Below are positions 45,816 through 54,988 of a stretch of 64,000 nt of DNA, one piece after another (position 1 is the stretch's first letter; every line of letters starts with the position of its first letter). Where the stretch lies: positions 1 through 64,000 of the forward strand of contig JAIYDC010000081.1 of assembly GCA_027487685.1 (NCBI GenBank). The letters run 5' to 3'. The notes beneath the pieces were generated by a model that saw nothing but the letters and a program-made list of their open reading frames with translations, ran no database searches and was not told the DNA's origin. The stretch is from Pseudomonadota bacterium (GTDB taxonomy: Bacteria; Bdellovibrionota; Bacteriovoracia; Bacteriovoracales; Bacteriovoracaceae). Both the position numbers and the translations under genes were made by a program.

Positions 45816-47634
45816 GCTCCTCACGAGCAAGGGCACCCTTTGGGGTGTCCTTTTTTTTTGCTCCTTTGAAGTACTTGCCCAAAACTGGCAAGATCCCCAG
45901 TGGCAGCGCCTGCTCATCTACCGAGCGACACTAACAGGCCAGGAGTCTGAAGCTGATTCCCAAGAATTTTTTCTTCACAAAGATGGTAAGAGTAGACCTG
46001 ACCTCGAACTCAAAGCGCTGATCAGTGCTCTCGATGTTGAAGATTCGGATCCGACTAAGAATGCCTTTTGCCGCTTTCCCGCTCGGGTTCGTTGGCTCAG
46101 GAAGCACCGTTCAGTCCCTATTTCCAAGGTCCGCTGTGAAAATTATGAGAAATTTCGAGACCGAGTTGCTGCGAAAGCAGTCTCTGTTGTGTTCTCATCC
46201 TACTACCTGAATAATCCCGCTTCGAGCTTCGGCCATACGTTCCTGCGTCTGGGGAAGCAGGCAAATGAAGTCCGGGACCATGACTCCACAGCGACCGAGC
46301 TCCTCGACACCGGCATCAACTACGGCGCTCTGACAGATGGCGCGGGGCCAGTGGTCTTTGCCATCGGAGGCCTCACCGGCTGGTTCCAGGGCAATTACAA
46401 TGCTGTTCCGTACTACTACAAGGTGCGTGAGTATAACGATTTCGAAACCCGCGACCTCTGGAGCTATCAGCTCGACCTATCCTCAGAAGAAATTGACCTC
46501 ATCGTCGATCATATCTGGGAGCTGGGTCATACGAAGTTTGACTATTTCTTTCTGACGGAAAACTGCTCGTACCACGTTTTGAGTATCCTTGAAGCGACGA
46601 GACCAACACTAAAACTCCACGACCGGCTTCCACGTCTCTACACCATTCCATCAGAGACCCTAAAAGCGCTAAATGCCGAAGGACTGGTTCGGAAAGTGAC
46701 CTTCAGGCCCGCGCCAAGCACGCAATTCTACCACCAACTCGAGCTTCTCTCGCAGGCAGAACGAACAGAAGTTCGTCACCTGGTAGACTCCGGACAACGG
46801 CCGGAAACTGCGGCCCCACGTCGACGATCGCTGGTCTATGATGCGGCCCTGAGCCTCGTCGACTATAAGTACGCCAAAAAAATCCTGAAAGGTGACGAAG
46901 AGGCGCAAGCTCTCAAACGTCCACTCCTCATAGAGCGCTCGAAGATTCCTGTTCGAAGTGATGATATTGACTATTCCTACAAACTTGCTCGAGCGCCGCA
47001 CTTGGGGCACGGGCAGAAGCGACTTGGGATCGGTTACGTAAACCGTGACGGAAAGACCATGGGTGAAATCGAAGGACGCTTCGCTTTCCACGATGTTCTC
47101 GATATAGACGTCGGTTATCCACCTCGCACTCGCCTTGAGGTCATGAAGGCGCTGGTACAGACAAACGGAAATGAATTCCAGTTGCGTGACTTGTCCGTGG
47201 TCGATGTCCTCATGCTTGGCAAGAGAGATCAGTTCAATAAATCTCCAAGCTGGAAGGTTAAAATGGGCCAGACCCAGACGCGACTCGGTTTAAAGGATCT
47301 CACGACCCAGGGTTTTTCCGGGGGCTATGGCCTAAGTTTCGATCTTGGCGCTATCACTCCTTACCTCCTGGCCCACATCGAGACCGCCTACGTATCCGAA
47401 TACCGCCAACGCTTAAAACTTGGATACGGCGCAGATGCCGCAGTCATAAGTGACATAGGGGAACACTGGAAAATGCTAAATCTCCTTGAAGCACGCTTCG
47501 GGGAATGGAACGAGACACGTCTTTTGAATGAGCTCCGCTACTCGACCTCGGAGTACGGCGCAGGGGCCTTCCATCACAGCTGGCCCGAAGATGGCAGCTG
47601 GGAAACAGGCCTTCGCCTCTACCGCTACCTCTAG
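45805..47634 (+). CDS. DUF4105-like periplasmic/outer-membrane protein
   Basis: VVFSSYYLNNPASSFGHTFLRLG, FFLTENCSYHVLSILEATRP; signal peptide MLSKLLTSKGTLWGVLFFCSFEVLA. Confidence 0.85.
   Translation: MLSKLLTSKGTLWGVLFFCSFEVLAQNWQDPQWQRLLIYRATLTGQESEADSQEFFLHKDGKSRPDLELKALISALDVEDSDPTKNAFCRFPARVRWLRKHRSVPISKVRCENYEKFRDRVAAKAVSVVFSSYYLNNPASSFGHTFLRLGKQANEVRDHDSTATELLDTGINYGALTDGAGPVVFAIGGLTGWFQGNYNAVPYYYKVREYNDFETRDLWSYQLDLSSEEIDLIVDHIWELGHTKFDYFFLTENCSYHVLSILEATRPTLKLHDRLPRLYTIPSETLKALNAEGLVRKVTFRPAPSTQFYHQLELLSQAERTEVRHLVDSGQRPETAAPRRRSLVYDAALSLVDYKYAKKILKGDEEAQALKRPLLIERSKIPVRSDDIDYSYKLARAPHLGHGQKRLGIGYVNRDGKTMGEIEGRFAFHDVLDIDVGYPPRTRLEVMKALVQTNGNEFQLRDLSVVDVLMLGKRDQFNKSPSWKVKMGQTQTRLGLKDLTTQGFSGGYGLSFDLGAITPYLLAHIETAYVSEYRQRLKLGYGADAAVISDIGEHWKMLNLLEARFGEWNETRLLNELRYSTSEYGAGAFHHSWPEDGSWETGLRLYRYL
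45830..45859 (+). terminator. Rho-independent terminator inside the signal-peptide codons of the DUF4105-like gene
   Basis: AGGGCACCC-TTTG-GGGTGTCCT (about 9 bp, one G-U) followed by T9. Confidence 0.85.
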
Positions 47635-47640
47635 CAGTGC

Positions 47641-49215
47641 CTAATTCTCCGGCACGTAGATCTCGTACTGTTCAGCGTGATAATTATTATCCGCCCGCAC
47701 AAGGAGTGTCTTATTGTACTGCTCCTCGAGCGCTTCGATGATCCCGAAGTCCTCAGAGGAGAGCTTGGCACAAACCTCAGGATGGGCAAAGATCGTCAGC
47801 TTCGATGAAGGAGTGCGCTTGATGACCTTTTGCACCTCGCGGATGATCTCGAAACTCACCGTTTCAACCGACTTCACACGACCTACCCCTTCACAGTACG
47901 GACACGGCTCGCACATCGTTCGGATCAGAGTGTCCCGGGTGCGCTTTCTGGTCATCTCAACGAGACCTAGACCTGAGATCGGAAGAACATTGGTCTTCGA
48001 GCGATCCTTCTTCAAGGCCTCAAGAAGAGCGACGTAGACCTGGCCCCGGTGCTCTTCTTTTTCCATATCAATGAAGTCGATGATGATGATACCACCACAG
48101 TTCCGTAGCCGGAGCTGGTAGACAATTTCTTTCACGGCCTCAAGGTTCGTCTTCAGGATCGTATCTTCGAGAGTCTTTTTACCGACGAACTTCCCGGTGT
48201 TGACGTCGATGGAAACGAGGGCCTCGGTCTGGTCAATGTTGATGGAACCACCGGACTTTAGAAACACCTGATTCGAGAGGGCGCGCTCAATTTCGATGTC
48301 GATCCCGAAGTGTTCAAAGATCGGCATTTCACCGTCATAGAATTTGATCTTTGCTTTATGGTGCGGGATGAAGCGCTGGATGAACTTCTCGACCTGCTTG
48401 ACTGCTGCTTTCGAATCCGAGACGAGGTTATCGACGTCCTCGTCCATGATGTCCCGGAGGGCACGCTGGATGAAGGAGAGGTCCTGGTGAAGCTCAAGCG
48501 GGGCCTTCGCCTTATCGAATTTCTTTTGGACGTCCTTCCAGATTTTCACGAGATTGTTGTAATCGTTTTTTAAGACTTTGTAGCTCTGGCCCTCGGCCAC
48601 GGTGCGGGCGATCACGCCGACGCCTTCAGGGCGGATAGAGTCAAGAATATCCTTCAGGCGCTTTCTCTCTTCTTCGGATTCAATCCGGCGGGAGACGCCT
48701 GTGTGTTCGATAAAAGGCATATAAACAATATGCCGGCCTGCCAGGGTGATATGCCTCGTCACACGAGGCCCCTTGGTAGAAATGGGTTCCTTGGCGATCT
48801 GAACAACGATCTCATCGCCCTCTTTCAGGAAGTCCTGGATGCGGACATCAGGTCGAAACTTCATGTCCACCGTTTCAGTGAGCGTCGAAAACTCATCAGG
48901 GATGACTTCGCCGAGACGTTTAGAGGCCGACTCCACGGTCGAAATCCGGTTCTGCATCTCCCGCTGCTCATCAAGTGTTGGAAGATAGGCATCGTCGACG
49001 TAGAGGAAGGCAGCACGGGCCTGACCAATGTCGATGAAGGCCGACTGCATCCCAGGAAGGACCCTAAGCACGCGGCCTAGGTAGATGTTCCCAACGATAG
49101 GAGAGGATTCGTTTTTTAGGGACTGACGTTCGATGAGAAAGTCGAGTATTTCACCATTTTCAATGAGGGCAATACGCGACTCACTGTGGGTTTGGTTAAC
49201 CACTAATTCTTTCGC
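47641..49215 (-). CDS. rng: Ribonuclease E/G family protein (RNase G)
   Basis: NIYLGRVLRVLPGMQSAFIDIGQARAAFLY, IIIDFIDMEKEEHRGQV, LGLVEMTRKRTRDTL, CPYCEGVG. Confidence 0.95.
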   Translation of the reverse strand, partial: AKELVVNQTHSESRIALIENGEILDFLIERQSLKNESSPIVGNIYLGRVLRVLPGMQSAFIDIGQARAAFLYVDDAYLPTLDEQREMQNRISTVESASKRLGEVIPDEFSTLTETVDMKFRPDVRIQDFLKEGDEIVVQIAKEPISTKGPRVTRHITLAGRHIVYMPFIEHTGVSRRIESEEERKRLKDILDSIRPEGVGVIARTVAEGQSYKVLKNDYNNLVKIWKDVQKKFDKAKAPLELHQDLSFIQRALRDIMDEDVDNLVSDSKAAVKQVEKFIQRFIPHHKAKIKFYDGEMPIFEHFGIDIEIERALSNQVFLKSGGSINIDQTEALVSIDVNTGKFVGKKTLEDTILKTNLEAVKEIVYQLRLRNCGGIIIIDFIDMEKEEHRGQVYVALLEALKKDRSKTNVLPISGLGLVEMTRKRTRDTLIRTMCEPCPYCEGVGRVKSVETVSFEIIREVQKVIKRTPSSKLTIFAHPEVCAKLSSEDFGIIEALEEQYNKTLLVRADNNYHAEQYEIYVPEN

Positions 49216-49221
49216 CATTAA

Positions 49222-49271
49222 ATGTATCCTAACTGTAAAAACCAAAAACTGTAATTATGGTCAGGATACAT
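49222..49271 (-). promoter_or_regulatory. Inverted repeat in rng leader overlapping the SD
   Basis: ATGTATCCT (49222-49230) and AGGATACAT (49263-49271); minus-strand SD AGGA lies in the start-proximal arm. Confidence 0.5.
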
Positions 49272-49280
49272 GGTTTTAGA

Positions 49281-50498
49281 TCAAATAAAAAGTCCGGCAA
49301 TACATGCTGTCATGTAGCAGGCCAGGGTTCCAGCGATCATAGATTTGAACCCGTAGGCCGCTAGGACGGGGCGTTTTTCTGGTGCCATGGTCCCAATTCC
49401 GCCGAGCTGGATAGCGATGGATGAGAAATTGGAGAAGCCGCACAGAGCATAAGTGGAAAGGATGGTGGCACGCTCGGAGATCTGACCCTTCGCTGCAATA
49501 AGATCCAGGTAGCCGACGAATTCGTTGAGAACAAGCTTTTTACCGAGGATGGCGCCCACTGTCAGGCAGTCTTGCCATGGAACTCCAATCAACCAGGCAA
49601 TCGGTGCGTTAACATAACCCATAAGGAATTCAAAGGAGAGCTGCGGAAATCCGAAAAGGCCACCGAGACCAGAGAGGATGCCGTTGAGCATGGCGATGAG
49701 AGCGATGAAAGCGAGGAGCATAGCACCTACGTTAACCGCAAGCTTCATGCCGTCGGAAGCACCAGATGCAGCTGCGTCAACGACGTTGGCCGAGACTTTC
49801 GGTAGATCGACTTTAACGACTCCCGCGGTCACCGACTCCTCGAGTTCTGGCACCATCAGCTTAGCGCAGACAAGGGCCGCTGGGGCCGACATGACTGACG
49901 CCGCGAGAAGATGACCAGCGTCGATACCGAACCCAACGTAGGCAGCGAGGACACCACCAGCGACCGTGGCCATGCCACCAGTCATCAGGCACATAAGTTC
50001 AGATTTTGTCATCTTGCCAACGAAGGGCTTGATCACCAGAGGCGCCTCAGTTTGGCCAACAAAGATATTCGCGGCGGCAGCGAGAGACTCAGCTCCAGAG
50101 GTCTTCATGGTCTTCATCATAACCTTGGCCACGAGTTCAACCACCTTTTGCATGATGCCGACATGGTAGAGCACAGACATGAGGGCACTCATGAAAATGA
50201 TCGTTGGAAGAACCATCGTGGCAAAGATAAAACCCATGCTATCCGAAGGGGTAGCAAGATTGCCAAAGAGGAACTTGGCCCCTTCGCCGGTGAAACCGAG
50301 TATAGCGTTAAATCCTCGGCCTATGCTGGCGAAGACATTGTGCCCAAGGTCGGTTTTGAGGATCACCAGACCGAACACCATCTGAAGAACGATACCCGTT
50401 ATAACTGTTCGCCATTGGATCGCTTTCTTGTTCTCAGAGAGGAGGTAGGCGACCCCTACCATAAAGAAGAGACCAAGCAGAGAAACCAAACGATCCAT
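49281..50498 (-). CDS. nupC: Concentrative nucleoside transporter (NupC/CNT)
   Basis: FVGQTEAPLVIKPFVGKMTKSELMCLMTGGMATVAGGVLAAYVGFGI; YALCGFSNFSSIAIQLGGIG. Confidence 0.93.
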   Translation of the reverse strand: MDRLVSLLGLFFMVGVAYLLSENKKAIQWRTVITGIVLQMVFGLVILKTDLGHNVFASIGRGFNAILGFTGEGAKFLFGNLATPSDSMGFIFATMVLPTIIFMSALMSVLYHVGIMQKVVELVAKVMMKTMKTSGAESLAAAANIFVGQTEAPLVIKPFVGKMTKSELMCLMTGGMATVAGGVLAAYVGFGIDAGHLLAASVMSAPAALVCAKLMVPELEESVTAGVVKVDLPKVSANVVDAAASGASDGMKLAVNVGAMLLAFIALIAMLNGILSGLGGLFGFPQLSFEFLMGYVNAPIAWLIGVPWQDCLTVGAILGKKLVLNEFVGYLDLIAAKGQISERATILSTYALCGFSNFSSIAIQLGGIGTMAPEKRPVLAAYGFKSMIAGTLACYMTACIAGLFI

Positions 50499-50579
50499 AG
50501 CGCCATCCTGAGGTAGAAGTTTAAGCCAAAAACTTATACCGACTGCATCAATCAAGTGGCAATGAAAAAGTCGATTGAA

Positions 50580-50987
50580 CTAGAAGCGAAATTGGACGAT
50601 GGAGGTGCCAAACTGCACCAGGGGATTTGAAAACTTCTCCACGTTCTCTGTGTGCCAAGCCACTCTTTCTGAGGAGTTAAAGTGGCTCGATGACTGAAGC
50701 TGCTCAGAGTTTTTAGTGGCACTAATGTAGGCCACGAAGATCACCCCGGCGATGATACCGAGAGCGGCCCCGGTCCAGATGTTGCGGACGTGCCGCGAGG
50801 GCTTGTCCATAAAAGAGAGCGTGGACAGGCCCAGGATCGCCCCCCCGCCGCCGGCGATACCGACGAGCATGATGTCTTGTTGGGTATTTTTGACGATGTC
50901 GTCTTCCGACTCCTGGGCGAGGGCCGGATTAAAAGTCGCGCTGCTGAGGATGAGAGTCACTGTTAAGATAGCGCAAAGAAACTTTTT
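50580..50987 (-). CDS. Hypothetical membrane protein
   Basis: Signal peptide MKKFLCAILTVTLILSSATFNPALAQ; two further TM-like segments. Confidence 0.65.
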   Translation of the reverse strand, partial: KKFLCAILTVTLILSSATFNPALAQESEDDIVKNTQQDIMLVGIAGGGGAILGLSTLSFMDKPSRHVRNIWTGAALGIIAGVIFVAYISATKNSEQLQSSSHFNSSERVAWHTENVEKFSNPLVQFGTSIVQFRF

Positions 50988-51076
50988 CATAGCGGATCCT
51001 GATCGGGTTAAAATTGCCAAGGGGAAAACCTTAGGCTTATGATAATTCCCCTACCGAAGGTTTGCAAACGAGTTAT

Positions 51077-52399
51077 ATGAGTAAAAACGACTTCCAGGTC
51101 TACCCGCTGATCGACAAAAAAAAACGCGGTGAAAAGTTGACCGCCGCCGAAATTAAATGGTTTATCCAGCGCTATACCGATCAGCAGATACCTGATTACC
51201 AAATGTCGGCGATGCTCATGGCCATGTTCATCCGCGGAATGGACACGGCCGAAACAGCGGCGCTCACAGACGCTATGCTCAACTCCGGTGAATGCTTAAG
51301 CTTCCCGGGTCGCAACGTGATCGATAAGCACTCCACGGGCGGCGTTGGCGATAAAGCTTCATTCGTGCTTGCTCCGATTGCAAGTGCAGCGGGGGTCCGA
51401 GTTCCGATGATCGCAGGCCGGGGCCTGGGTCACACCGGGGGGACAGTCGATAAAATTGAGGCCGTCCACGGGTTCAAAACGAACCTCTCACTGAGCGAAT
51501 TCTCAGACAAACTCAAAAGCGAGGGCCTGGTCCTGATTGGCCAGACTCCAGAAATCGCTCCCGCCGACCGCCTCCTCTATGCTCTTCGAGACGTCACGGC
51601 GACGATTGATTCGATTCCCCTCATCACGGCTTCAATCATGAGTAAGAAACTGGCCGAGGGTGCCAATGGTATCGTCTTTGACATTAAGTGCGGTACCGGT
51701 GCTTTCATGCGCACACCTAAGTCAGCACGGGCCCTTGCAAAAAGCCTTATCGAGACCTCGACTCGATTTAAAAAGAAGGCCGTCGCTTTAGTGACCGATA
51801 TGAATCAGCCCCTAGGCCTTGAGGTGGGGCACTCCAACGAACTGATTGAGAGTATCGAGACCCTCAAAGGCAGAGGCCCTGCGGACCTGACGGAACTCTC
51901 CCTCCACCTGGCCGCCCACATGATTCATATGGCGGGCGTTCAGAAGAGCTTTCCTAAAGCGCTGGCCAAGGCGCGGGAGATGGTGAGTTCAGGCAAAGCA
52001 CTGGCCGAGTTCCGAAAACTTCTATCCTCTCAGGGTGGCGATGTCCGTGTCATCGACGACTACTCGCTCCTCCCTCTGGCCTCCGAGCGCACGGCGGTGA
52101 CTGCGTCAGCGGCAGGCCATGTTAAAATGTTCGACAACACCCTCATCGGACTGCTCCTGATCGAACTCGGTGGTGGCCGTCGCTCCAAAACAGACACCAT
52201 CGACCATGGAGTGGGCTTTACGTTCCATAAAAAGATCGGAGACCAGGTCAAAAAGGGCGAGCCAATCTTCACGGTGATCCATCATCCGCACCAAAAAGAC
52301 TTGGTCAAATCCATCAGAGCTCGTTTCCTGAAAGACGCACTGACAATGAGCAAGACTAAGGTCAGAACACCGAAACTCATCCTCGACCAACTACCCTAA
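51077..52399 (+). CDS. deoA: Pyrimidine-nucleoside/thymidine phosphorylase
   Basis: KHSTGGVGDKASFVLAPIASAAG, GRGLGHTGGTVDKIEAVHGF, GTGAFM. Confidence 0.95.
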   Translation: MSKNDFQVYPLIDKKKRGEKLTAAEIKWFIQRYTDQQIPDYQMSAMLMAMFIRGMDTAETAALTDAMLNSGECLSFPGRNVIDKHSTGGVGDKASFVLAPIASAAGVRVPMIAGRGLGHTGGTVDKIEAVHGFKTNLSLSEFSDKLKSEGLVLIGQTPEIAPADRLLYALRDVTATIDSIPLITASIMSKKLAEGANGIVFDIKCGTGAFMRTPKSARALAKSLIETSTRFKKKAVALVTDMNQPLGLEVGHSNELIESIETLKGRGPADLTELSLHLAAHMIHMAGVQKSFPKALAKAREMVSSGKALAEFRKLLSSQGGDVRVIDDYSLLPLASERTAVTASAAGHVKMFDNTLIGLLLIELGGGRRSKTDTIDHGVGFTFHKKIGDQVKKGEPIFTVIHHPHQKDLVKSIRARFLKDALTMSKTKVRTPKLILDQLP

Positions 52400-52409
52400 G
52401 GAATTCATT

Positions 52410-53243
52410 ATGCCGATGACTCAAATCCTCGAGGCTTCACGCTACATTCAGTCGAAGATCAAGACCAAGCCCCGAGTCGGGATCGTTCTAGGATCGGGAC
52501 TTGGGATATATATTGAGGAGATACAGGACAAAACGGTCATCCCCTACCAAGACATTCCTCACTTCAAACGCACCTCCGTTGAGGGCCATTCAGGTGCTCT
52601 CATTTTAGGCACCGTCTGCGGCGTTCCCGTAGCAGCACTCCAGGGTCGCCACCACGCCTACGAGGGCCACGACCTGCAAGACATCGTTCTGCCGGTCAGA
52701 ACTCTGGCCCAGCTTGGGATTGAGTACCTTTTCCTTTCTAATGCATCCGGCGGTATTAATACGAACTTCCACCCTGGAGACCTGGTGGCGATTTCTGATC
52801 ACATCAATCTCTCGGGTAAAAACCCTCTAGTAGGCCCCAACCTTGCGGACCTCGGACCCAGATTCCCAGACATGGGCCATGCCTACGATAAGGATCTGCG
52901 GACTCTCCTCCACCAGGTCGCGAACCGGAGCGGAGTAGCTCTTAAAGACGGAGTTTACTGCTCGGTTTTGGGCCCAACCTACGAAACTCCAGCCGAGATC
53001 CGGATGCTTCGCATCCTAGGTGCCGATCTGGTTGGGATGAGCACAGTCCATGAAGTCATCGCCGCTAACCACATAGGCCTCAAGGTGGCCGGTGTCGCCT
53101 GTGTTACGAACTACGCGGCTGGGATCAAAGAAGAAAAGCTAAGCCACGCCGACGTAAAATTGGTGGCAGAAAAGGCCATGATTGGTTTCGCGACAGTTTT
53201 AACAGAAACTATTCATGAACTAAAAAAGATGGGAAAAGTCTGA
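52410..53243 (+). CDS. punA: Purine-nucleoside phosphorylase
   Basis: GIVLGSGLG, LQGRHHAYEGH, NASGGINTNFHPGDLVAISDHINL, GPTYETPAEIRMLRILGADLVGMSTVHE. Confidence 0.96.
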   Translation: MPMTQILEASRYIQSKIKTKPRVGIVLGSGLGIYIEEIQDKTVIPYQDIPHFKRTSVEGHSGALILGTVCGVPVAALQGRHHAYEGHDLQDIVLPVRTLAQLGIEYLFLSNASGGINTNFHPGDLVAISDHINLSGKNPLVGPNLADLGPRFPDMGHAYDKDLRTLLHQVANRSGVALKDGVYCSVLGPTYETPAEIRMLRILGADLVGMSTVHEVIAANHIGLKVAGVACVTNYAAGIKEEKLSHADVKLVAEKAMIGFATVLTETIHELKKMGKV

Positions 53244-53629
53244 TGAATCACGAGCTACGATTGAGGGCAAAGGATGCAGCAACTCGCGCTCACTCGCCGT
53301 ATTCCAAGGCGAAAGTCGGATCGGCAGTCAAGACGGCCGATGGCCAAATCTACGAGGGCTGTAACATAGAAAATGCGAGCTTCGGCGGAACTGTCTGCGC
53401 CGAACGTGTGGCCATCTGGAAGGCCGTATCCGAGGGGCACAAGAAACTTAAAAGCATCTACGTCTACACCGTTGATGGCTGGCCTCCTTGCGGAATGTGC
53501 CTCCAGGTCATGACAGAGTTCGCGGATGGCAACCTTGAGATCGTGATCGGCGACGAGGCCGGACGCGAGACGATTCTCAAGCTTAAAGAACTTCTTACCA
53601 ACGCCTTCACTCCCGATCACATGGAGTAA
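53243..53629 (+). CDS. cdd: Cytidine deaminase
   Basis: AHSPYSKAKVGSAV, GCNIENASFGGTVCAERVAIWKAVSEG, PPCGMCLQV. Confidence 0.96.
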   Translation: MNHELRLRAKDAATRAHSPYSKAKVGSAVKTADGQIYEGCNIENASFGGTVCAERVAIWKAVSEGHKKLKSIYVYTVDGWPPCGMCLQVMTEFADGNLEIVIGDEAGRETILKLKELLTNAFTPDHME

Positions 53630-53671
53630 GGGCGATCAAAAAGGAATGGAGCGAATGTTCCATTTAATCAC

Positions 53672-54988
53672 ATGCTAGAAAAAGAAAAAACCTTCGAGTC
53701 CTCGGACGCCCTCCTAAGGTCCCTCGAATTTTGTATCATTGACCTCGAGACTACGGGGGGAAATCCGGATACCGAGAAGATCATTGAAATTGGTCTTGTG
53801 AAAGTCGAGAATCGCAAGATCTCTGAAGAGCGATCATTCCTCATTAATCCGCAGAAAGAAATCCCAGACTTTGTCCAGAAGCTCACGGGTATCCGGCGGG
53901 CCGACGTTGAGCACTCGCCAAAGATTGAGGAAGTGATCGACGAGATCGTGCAGTTCATCGGAAACTCGATTTTGGTCGCTCATAACACCTCCTTCGACGT
54001 GCCCTTCTTAAATGGAGTGCTTAAAAAACTTAAGCGCCCCACCCTCGACAACAAGGTCATCTGTACCAACATCATGACGAAGTACATGATCCCCGACATC
54101 ATGAGTTCGAACCTGAACTACATGGCCTCGATCTTTGGGATTCACCACTCCCAGGCCCACAGGGCGGTTGAGGATGCCCGGGCGACAGGGCTCTTACTCC
54201 TGAAGTACCTGGAAATTTTTGAGGCCAAAAATATCAGAAAGGTTAACCAGCTCTACTACCCTAGGAACAAGTTTGAACTCGATCGAGCGATCATCGAGCC
54301 GTCGGATGGCATAGAGAAAGTCCACCAGGTCATCGCCGAGATTAACAATCCCTGTGTTCTCACGATCAAGGGTGACAACGGTGTGATCCTGACCATCCTC
54401 CCCCTCCAGAATCCCAGCGCGGAGCTGGAGGACCTCAAACTCTACCTCGCCGAGTTCCGTTGGAGCCAGATCCACCTGCGGCTCTGCGGGCCCTTTATTG
54501 AAGGCCTCTTCTTCATGAATTCAAATTTCGTGAAGATCCCCGAATCCTACCGGAAAAAGACCATCGATTACCTGCGGGCGAAGCATCAGCTTCCCTTGGC
54601 GCCAAAATTCATGGATGAGCACGATTTCGTCGTGACCCCACACCTAATTAACGGCCAGTTCATCGTCTATAGCTTCCTGAACTTCTCCACTTATTCGCAA
54701 CTGGTCTTTAAGTTTCCATCCCATAAGAAGAAGCTCCACCAGTTCCTCCTGGGACAGGTCGCGCGTTTTGAAACGCAGCAGAAGGGGAAAAAGAAAGTCT
54801 TCATCCATAATGACGTGAAGGATATCTTTCTCGCACTCTTTAGCAACGCTCTAGCAAGGGAGCCAAAGGTCTACCAGACGCTTAAGATCGCCGACATTCG
54901 TGACGAACAAAAGCGCTATCTTGATCGCATTGAGGAGCTCTCCGTAGGAGAGGCGGACCGGTATAAGTTCCCTGTGAAACACCTCTAG
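53672..54988 (+). CDS. DnaQ/PolC-like 3'-5' exonuclease with C-terminal extension
   Basis: FCIIDLETTGGNPDTEKIIEIGLVKV, VAHNTSFDVPFL, HRAVEDARATGLLL DEDDh motifs. Confidence 0.9.
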   Translation: MLEKEKTFESSDALLRSLEFCIIDLETTGGNPDTEKIIEIGLVKVENRKISEERSFLINPQKEIPDFVQKLTGIRRADVEHSPKIEEVIDEIVQFIGNSILVAHNTSFDVPFLNGVLKKLKRPTLDNKVICTNIMTKYMIPDIMSSNLNYMASIFGIHHSQAHRAVEDARATGLLLLKYLEIFEAKNIRKVNQLYYPRNKFELDRAIIEPSDGIEKVHQVIAEINNPCVLTIKGDNGVILTILPLQNPSAELEDLKLYLAEFRWSQIHLRLCGPFIEGLFFMNSNFVKIPESYRKKTIDYLRAKHQLPLAPKFMDEHDFVVTPHLINGQFIVYSFLNFSTYSQLVFKFPSHKKKLHQFLLGQVARFETQQKGKKKVFIHNDVKDIFLALFSNALAREPKVYQTLKIADIRDEQKRYLDRIEELSVGEADRYKFPVKHL

